DNA from: Halocaridina rubra
Lineage: Eukaryota; Arthropoda; Malacostraca; Decapoda; Atyidae
Length of the DNA: 64,000 bases
Direction: 5' to 3'
Assembly (NCBI GenBank): GCA_037179515.1
Contig: JAXCGZ010020825.1
Location: 62,001-126,000 of the forward strand
Positions 57,020-64,000 of the stretch are shown piece by piece; the first letter of the stretch is position 1; the number at the start of each line of letters is the position of its first letter. The position numbers were made by a program, and so were the translations under genes. The notes below the pieces were generated by a model, which saw nothing but the letters and a program-made list of their open reading frames with translations, was not told the DNA's origin and ran no database searches.

Positions 57020-58082
57020 TCTTTGTGGATTAGGGTGTCGACTCCCATTACGTGTATTGGCTGTAAAAGGATCACCAATTTAAATGACTGGCTGGAACCA
57101 TAAGTTCTGTCAGTTATTTAATAGTGACTCTGTCCCGGATGCAGCAGAGCCAATCCTTGAAAAAAAACTTTTTAACAGGATGCACTAAGCTAATAAAAAC
57201 CTTTTTTTTTATCAGCCAAATATGATGAATCAAGACTTGCCTCTGTATTTTGTTAAATTTGCAATACAGCAATGAGCTTAGAAAAAAATAGAGAAAAAAT
57301 GCTGGCAAATTGAATAATTACAGAACTTTTCATGTGTAAAAAAAAAAATGAAAACTTTTTATTAAGATTTCCTCTAGCCTGTAAATTCAAAATTATGTAT
57401 ATAAATGTTCATTATGATAAGGTGAATGTACAATTGTAGTTGTCGATAGTTATTTTAACGTAGCTCTTCTAATTGACTCAATATAATACAGTTTTTCTAA
57501 TTTTGCTACTGAAGCGTAATTTTTTTTATAATCGACTTTGACTTGTAATTAAGCTATTAGTAACCAAATTATAGACTTTTTATTGCGAATAGATGAGCAT
57601 ATTCATTCTCTTTGCTTGAATATGTAGTGCAGATTTCTTGCAGATCCACTATTTCATACAGACCTACAGTTGAATGTTTTGTGTATCAATAGTTTGAGAA
57701 CCTTTCTAGACTTTTTTTGTAATAAGTGTCTTCCAGCGGGAGCTTAAAGGCTTTCAAAATATAATGTATGTCAATGCTTCAAATCATGTTAATTTGTTGT
57801 GTACTCATTTCATATTCTGACTGAACCTGCTGTTGTCTCTACGTCACTGTATATTATGCAGTGGTAACTATATTATTTATTCTCATTTATTGATCACGTG
57901 TTCATTAGTTGTACTTCAAAGTTTGTAATTATGATGTCATGTATTAATGTGTTCTCTTTTTGTATTGTCACCTGTATATTCCTTATGCAGTCTCTCATCC
58001 ACTAAATGATGAGCAAAATGCCTTTTTTTTCTGTTGTATACAAACTGGCATCTTCCTCTTTTCGAACTCTATGTATTATTTT

Positions 58083-58189
<107 letters not shown>

Positions 58190-59268
58190 TTTATCTTTCT
58201 CAATGTCCACTTAATGGTAACAAATATGTACATAATATCCCTTTCTCATTATAGATTTAGTTTATGTATGTCCTATGAATGATGTTGTGTTTGGTGTTTT
58301 AAAAGCTTTGATTGTCCAGCAATCATTCTGATTTACTCATCAGCTACAGCAACATCACCCATAGAGTACAAAATAAACAGAAAATTGCTGAGTATTAGTG
58401 TATCTGGGGTTTATATAGCTGTTGCTTTGTATTGTAATCATTACTAACGCTATTCAACTTAATATCCTGTTTCTCACAGTTAATAGTTTACAGATGCTGC
58501 TGTTTGTAACTATAACAGTGACTGGATTTCAATTATCGGTAGTCTAAATATAATATAGTTAGTATTAATTTTTACACAGTCTAATATTTAGAATCATTTC
58601 TAATCAGCTGTAATATTTAATAATCAAAATAGCATTTATATGTTTTCTTTAAATAGAATTCATAAGATACTGATCATTACTTGCGATGCTAATGATGTGT
58701 TGTGTGCTACATATCACTAAAATCTTTCAAACCATTATTTTATAGCCATTACTTTGGCATTATATGTATATTATAGCCAGCAAATGATATAAATGGTTCA
58801 TGTGGCTTGTAGATGGGCTGTATTTTGATCTTTCCACCCTGCTATGACGAGGGTGGGGCAGATCTCAGGGAAATACCTCTCTTAATATTATTTAGAAGTC
58901 GTTTCATGCTAGGTGGAAAACATTTAGCTTGGGACATGGAACTTTATGGCATCCATTGTGTTTTTAGGGCAGAAATTATAAGATGGAGCAGAGTGCTTTG
59001 GTATCGTGAGAGGGGATGAATCTATCTATCTACCTTGGCTGTCTCCCCATTTGGGGGGTAGCCGACATAAAAAAAGAAACAATAAGGGGATTACTTTGCT
59101 CTTTGGGCAATGACGAGGGACCTAGCGACCGTTCAGATGGCACTGCTGAGATGAATAACACTTTAAAAGTATTATGGTATTTTTTTTTCTACAAGGCACT
59201 AGACATAATGAGGCCAAACATTTTAAACTTGGGTATTGTTGAAGAAATCACAAAGAATAACCCAGTTG

Positions 59269-59455
<187 letters not shown>

Positions 59456-60543
59456 TCTCAATACCAGTAAATCGATAGTAAACTGTATATTTTCTCCACC
59501 ACTACAGTTGACTTATTATATGAGCGAAATTAGATGTATAAAATGCCCTCCAACAAATAGCAGACAGACATTACACAATAGGCTAAAAAAAAAAAACTAG
59601 CTGAAGAAGCGGACAACAGGCAGGTAGACTATGTTCAACCTAGAGTGCACCTTTTAGAGTTTTTAAATGTCTTCTTGGATTTTACAGAGTTGACAGGAAG
59701 TGATAATTTTACATTGCACACTAGAACTAGGTCGTATATTTGCTAAGAGTGAAAACTGTCAGTGCTAAAAGCAACCTTAATTATGAGGCAAGAAGTGATG
59801 AGAAACAGTTAATCAGAAGCTGAAAGGGTGTCAAATGCATAAGGCTATTGGGAAAGCTCGGGATCAGTAGTGCATTTCCTTAAGGACTTGGGACTGTTCA
59901 GACAGGCACCTTAGAGAATAACAACAACAGTAGGAAGAATAATACAGAAATTTTCCTCTGAATAGGTTACACTTTGATATCCATGGTTGCTTTATTCACA
60001 GATGCAATATATTGCCAAAACTTTGTTCTTAATAGCAGCCTTCACTGTGATGTTTAGAGCATCTCTTTGCTACAAACTTACTTTGTGTAGTACGTACCAT
60101 GCATACAGTGTAAGATCCATGTCTCAAGTTGAATAAGTTTCATCCAGAGTGAATTTACTTCATGCTGATATAGAGAGAGGAGTGACTTCAATGATAAACT
60201 CTTTGTTTTTTCAGACAGTTTGAATAATACACAGAAGATTTCATAAAAGCACATCTTCATTTGCACTGTCATAAATACTGTACTATATCGCATAGCTTAT
60301 GCTCTCCAATCGGCTTTGCTCTCATAAAAAAAAAATTATTAATGAAAACAGGTTATCTAATTATTTAAAGTATAGGAGAACAGAGATAATTGTGTGATAA
60401 AAGTTTATATGGTATTTGCATGAGCAACATATAACACTTCTCAGTAATAATATTTCATTCATTCAGTTGAGGAACATAATGTTATCAGAAGTAGGTAACT
60501 AGTGTAGAAAAGAAAGATTATCTGACTCGGCTTTCTTCTAAAG

Positions 60544-60707
60544 GTGGGGCTGGAATTGGCAGAAGTAGTACAACGAGCATCAAGGCGAGGTTCTCTTGCT
60601 TCAGACGATGGGGGTCATCTCAGACCTGATGAATATCCAATTAACCGATATAGATCTCGATCACCATCACCTTCCAGAGGCTTCCAATCACCAACTCCAC
60701 CTCACAG
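60544..60707 (+). CDS. cac: Cav2 exon: Arg/Ser-rich C-terminal tail
   Basis: The acceptor ggctttcttctaaag is followed by 164 nt (54 codons plus two bases) and the donor gtcagt. It encodes VGLELAEVVQRASRRGSLAS, DDGGHLRPDEYPINRYRS and RSPSPSRGFQSPTPPH. The final split codon ag|a gives Arg with the 62016 exon. RRASRRGSLAS-type sites fit basophilic kinases by pattern. The RS/SP run continues into the next exon. If the donor is not used, the frame stops four codons later (RSVM then TAA), a possible alternative end. Confidence 0.88.
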
Positions 60708-62015
60708 GTCAGTGATGTAATCAGCTGATTTTTAAGACAATTAAATGCAAGGCAGTGATAATTATTCTAGCAACAAAGAGCATTCTTCATTAAAACCTTA
60801 CCGCCTTAATTCATATCACCCCCATCTGAATAGTGATAGAGATTTCAAATAAGGAAACTTTTTCAAAAGCTAGTCATATTTTGTTTTTGTAACTTCAAGG
60901 AAATCTTAAATCAAACAATATCAGTGACGTGAGGATTACAGCAAGAGTGGCATAAGTACTGATAAGCTGAAATAAATATTTCGGTATAAGTAAATAGCAA
61001 GTATATTTAAGCAATCTGTGCTATCTAATTTTTTTATGACACATTTGGATAGAGAGTCAAAGATAAAAATATCCCTATAACGAACTGAGAGTTCGTATTT
61101 ACAAAGGAGCAAAGTTGGTTTTAAACTTCATGGCGAACTAAGTGATACCTCTAGCCTTTTAGGAGGGAAGAGGGATTGTTTGACTTCTCTTTTGAAATTG
61201 ACCATCTACGTGGATGGGTTGTTAAAGAAATAAAAGTTATGACCTATTAATGTTTAGCAAACGATAGTACGTTAATTGTACGGTATGGTGAGGAACTCTC
61301 CGATTCTGAGAATTTCTTGGTTACTAAAAAAGTTGGTAGAAATGATAGAATGGCCTTTGAAAGATGAAAATGCTATAAATAGTTATATAGTGTACAAATG
61401 AAGATGCAAAACCAGCTTTAAGCATGGTAACTTTATGTGAAGAGAGAATATTAGAAAGGAATACATAGTGAAAATATGGATTGAGTCACTGAGGAGTAGA
61501 ACCCAGACTTCTATCTTTATGTAAAAGGATGCAATGACCTAATATAGAGAGTATAGAGATTGTTTAAAAAAGTTTTAAATGACTAGAAACCACTTTTGAT
61601 TAATATGGTGTAAGTGATAATTTGAAGGCTTTAAACGTGAATAGTTCACAGATTATATTTTTATGAAGATACACGTATACAATACTATCAATGATAAAAA
61701 GAAACATTGGTTGTAGACTACGTGTGAAGTACAAGTGCAGAATTGAATAGTATGAAAAGGTAAGAAGAAAGTTAAATGCAGAGATTGATATTATGCAAGA
61801 ATCATACACTTATAAGACTGAGCTTACGAGAAGATGCGGGAATAAGAGCTTTTGGTATAGAGGGAAACAAATTCATTAGGCTATTGCTGTGAGGGATTAT
61901 AATCATACATAGGGAATACAACAACAGTATATACTTTCATACTTTCAACATATATTTTATTGAATCCTCTGTATATATATTTAATATGATTTTGAAGGTC
62001 ATATACTTGCCTCAG
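60708..62015 (+). other. Intron, nothing recognised
   Basis: 1.3 kb of AT-rich sequence with no recognised repeat. Confidence 0.6.
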
Positions 62016-62164
62016 ACGTATCCGGTCTCCAACTCCAATTAGGAGGAGCCCCTCACCGAGACGTGCTGGACAGGGACCACATGACGTGGGCTTCAGTGAT
62101 GCTGTTAGTGATGTGGTGGACTTAGTCAAATATGATCACAATCACAAACGAGGTAGGCTACGAG
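62016..62164 (+). CDS. cac: Cav2 exon: Arg/Ser/Pro-rich tail with tandem donors
   Basis: The acceptor tatacttgcctcag is followed by the base that completes Arg, then RIRSPTPIRRSPSPRRAGQG, PHDVGFSDAVSDVVDLVKYD and HNHKRGRLR. There are two possible donors in the same phase: gtaggc after 62152 and gtatgt after 62164, differing by four codons (GRLR). Across the junction with the previous exon the tail reads PTPPHR, a PxxPxR SH3-type motif. Cav2 tails in other animals bind RIM-BP SH3 domains; whether this motif does so is inference. Retaining the intron gives a stop within five codons. Confidence 0.88.
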
Positions 62165-64000
62165 GTATGTACAATTGAGCAGCCAGGCAGGTAACGATGA
62201 TGGTGTGATAATTGAGGTATGTACTTTTTCAAGTCATGATTTTGCTGGAAGCTAGTGAATATATTTTCCCTACAGTGTTACAACTAAATTATCACTCGTA
62301 TTCCTTAATCTGACAGATGTCTATATACTATTGATATGATTTTAATTTATGATAGTGTGCTTTATATTCCATTTTATGTATTCATTTAGTACCATTTTGT
62401 AATTAGATTCCATTGATGATGACTTAACAAATGGATTTAATTTTATGGTAACTGTTTCCTACGTTGTTCACTAGCTAAGGCATCTGTAATTATTGCAGTA
62501 ATTTGTAGGAAGATAACATTGGGTGACATTTTTCCCCATTATGTAAATGTCATTAAAAATTCTACATGCTGTTCTGTAACATGGCCTTCCATGGGATCTT
62601 ACAGTTCTGAGTATTGCAAGTGGATTCTGAATCACACATTGCTTTATTATCTCGTAAAGCTTGAGCATTTATGGTTAGATTAACATCTGTTTTGATTAAC
62701 GGCATATTAATAATTATTATGATGGTTTGGGAGAAGAATACTATTTTCACATGGTCGAATTTCATAGAAGAGAGCTAAAGGAATATCCTTGTCGTGAAGG
62801 AGAGAGAATACCACCATTATTTTCCCAGCATGTCATGGGATGTGGTTAATAGGGGAAGAAATAAGGATTTGTAGTTCCTCCCTTCATGAAGTTATTTTTC
62901 TTACAGCAAAGCAACAGATTAAATTGATAAGGACAGATTTCTGTACCTCGGCTCTTTTCTATGCAGTTGTTGCTAGTCCTTTAGCTTCAATGTGATATGA
63001 TGATCTGTATGAAAAAAAACTTCAATATAAATTATCTCTTTCAGTAGAACTGTGATCATATCATTTATAGCAAATGCAGCTTCTTTGTGCTTGCTTTGTA
63101 TTGTATACCACTTGTCATTAGCTTGAAAAAAATTAAAGTGCCAATATCTTCCTATAGTATTGCCGTATACAGATCATGACTCTAAAATAAATATCATTAC
63201 ACTGAGGCAGTAACCGTTCAGAGGTGCAGAAATACTTTTATTTTTTGCTGGATTCATTTATATTATGCTACTTCAGAGTAATTATAGCAGAGAATATAAC
63301 TACTGACTGTGATATGGTAATTGAAATATTGAAAATACACATAGTACAGTATGAGTCATTTAATATCTTTGTACGAGTTGTAGCACATTGCCATAGTAGA
63401 ACATTCCTTGCAGATAAACATCTTGTAAGACAGTAAGAGGGCAGATAGTAGAGAACAAATCTTCAGTAGCATTTGACTTTTTCTCGATGGATGTTAGGAA
63501 ACGCATTCTCAATACAGTATATGCATTCGATACAATAATCAAAATTTTCATCACAATTATTTTCTTCTTCTGGCATGTATAGAACACAATTACTAGTCAG
63601 CTCATAAGTTTCACTTAAGGTAACAACAGTTACTTCAGTGTGGCAGAATGAGCTATTGTTCATCTGCTCATTAAGCTAATAATCATAAACAGTGTTTACC
63701 TACAGTTCATCCTACACTGAAAGATAGTAAGCACTGAAGCAAGGAAAACTTTAAAACACTGTAAATAAGAAATGGAGATTTTACTCAGAACCGCAGAGAA
63801 AGTAAATTTACATGTACATATTGAGAGCAGAAAAGACCCAATATCATGAAATTCAGTAGTATACTTTATTTGGATGAAGTGGCACATCTGTTCCAAAGGG
63901 GCTAGCACAGCTTGTATCCCTCTAGTAATAGTTTTATTCCTATGCCATAGACAAGCTTTAGACACTATCCATTACCCTTTTTGTGTAGGAGGTCAGATAA
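62165..64000 (+). other. Intron or 3' region; last coding exon not identified
   Basis: 1.8 kb of AT-rich sequence. A polypyrimidine-AG near the right edge (cattaccctttttgtgtag, ending at about 63989) could be the next acceptor in matching phase, but only about eleven bases follow. No poly(A) site assigned. Confidence 0.5.

Noticed and set aside
58990..59140. GC-richer block with ccccatttggggggtagccga as a gene or regulatory site
   Set aside because: It resembles an interspersed repeat fragment but no boundaries or second copy in the window could be shown.
62906..62995. Possible terminal channel exon after tttttcttacag (reading AKQQIKLIRTDFCT... to a stop)
   Set aside because: The phase would fit, but the peptide has no Cav2-tail character and the AT-rich codons look like background; left uncalled.

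Overview
This is a 64 kb piece of an AT-rich animal nuclear genome. Its backbone is the 3' half of one large plus-strand gene for a Cav2-type voltage-gated calcium channel alpha-1 subunit (orthologue of Drosophila cacophony and vertebrate P/Q/N-type channels). The diagnostic protein segments are: the repeat IV S4 voltage sensor ([17 protein letters not shown]), S5 ([18 protein letters not shown]), the selectivity-filter segment CATGEAW, S6, an EF-hand, and a Cav2-type pre-IQ/IQ region (LTVGKIYGGLLILENW). Kilobase introns, thirteen (AT)n arrays of about 90-220 bp, and an RTE/CR1-like/jockey/pogo-Tigger repeat mix fit an arthropod. A decapod crustacean is my best guess, but this is inference. 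The gene runs off both ends: IVS1-S3 lie to the left and the final C-terminus to the right.

Layout. 1-830 is the 3' end of a CR1/jockey-like retrotransposon. 983-4774 is a full-length pogo/Tigger transposon with an intact 583-codon transposase on the minus strand, terminal inverted repeats, TA target duplications and tandem-repeat arms. 8369-26859 holds the channel core: two duplicated IVS3-S4 microexons, S4, S5, two alternative 92-nt pore exons, the filter exon, and the S6, EF-hand, pre-IQ and IQ exons. 27289-41605 holds C-terminal tail exons: a very acidic 76-codon exon, a 30-nt microexon, a duplicated pair of 33-nt microexons, and two Ser/Gly-rich exons. 41606-60543 is one 19 kb intron filled with decaying transposons and microsatellites. 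60544-62164 holds two Arg/Ser/Pro-rich tail exons.

The most interesting reading is that the gene carries three separate tandem exon duplications. They lie at the IVS3-S4 linker (24/21 nt), the IVS5-P loop (92/92 nt, phases 0 in and 2 out, so skipping or double inclusion shifts the frame) and the post-IQ tail (33/33 nt). Alternative choice at each site would tune gating, permeation and C-terminal partners. The intron after 41083 holds two perfect hairpins with competing pairing, next to a reading-phase discontinuity.

Repeats and relics: three CR1/jockey-like copies (one a deletion derivative lacking the catalytic segment), RTE fragments, a jockey-like RT relic with three stem-loops in its 3' region, tRNA-derived SINEs (one pair forming a foldback with (AT)n at both outer ends), three further DNA-transposon relics, and an LTR-retrotransposon gag-protease relic. 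No rRNA, functional tRNA or CRISPR was seen.
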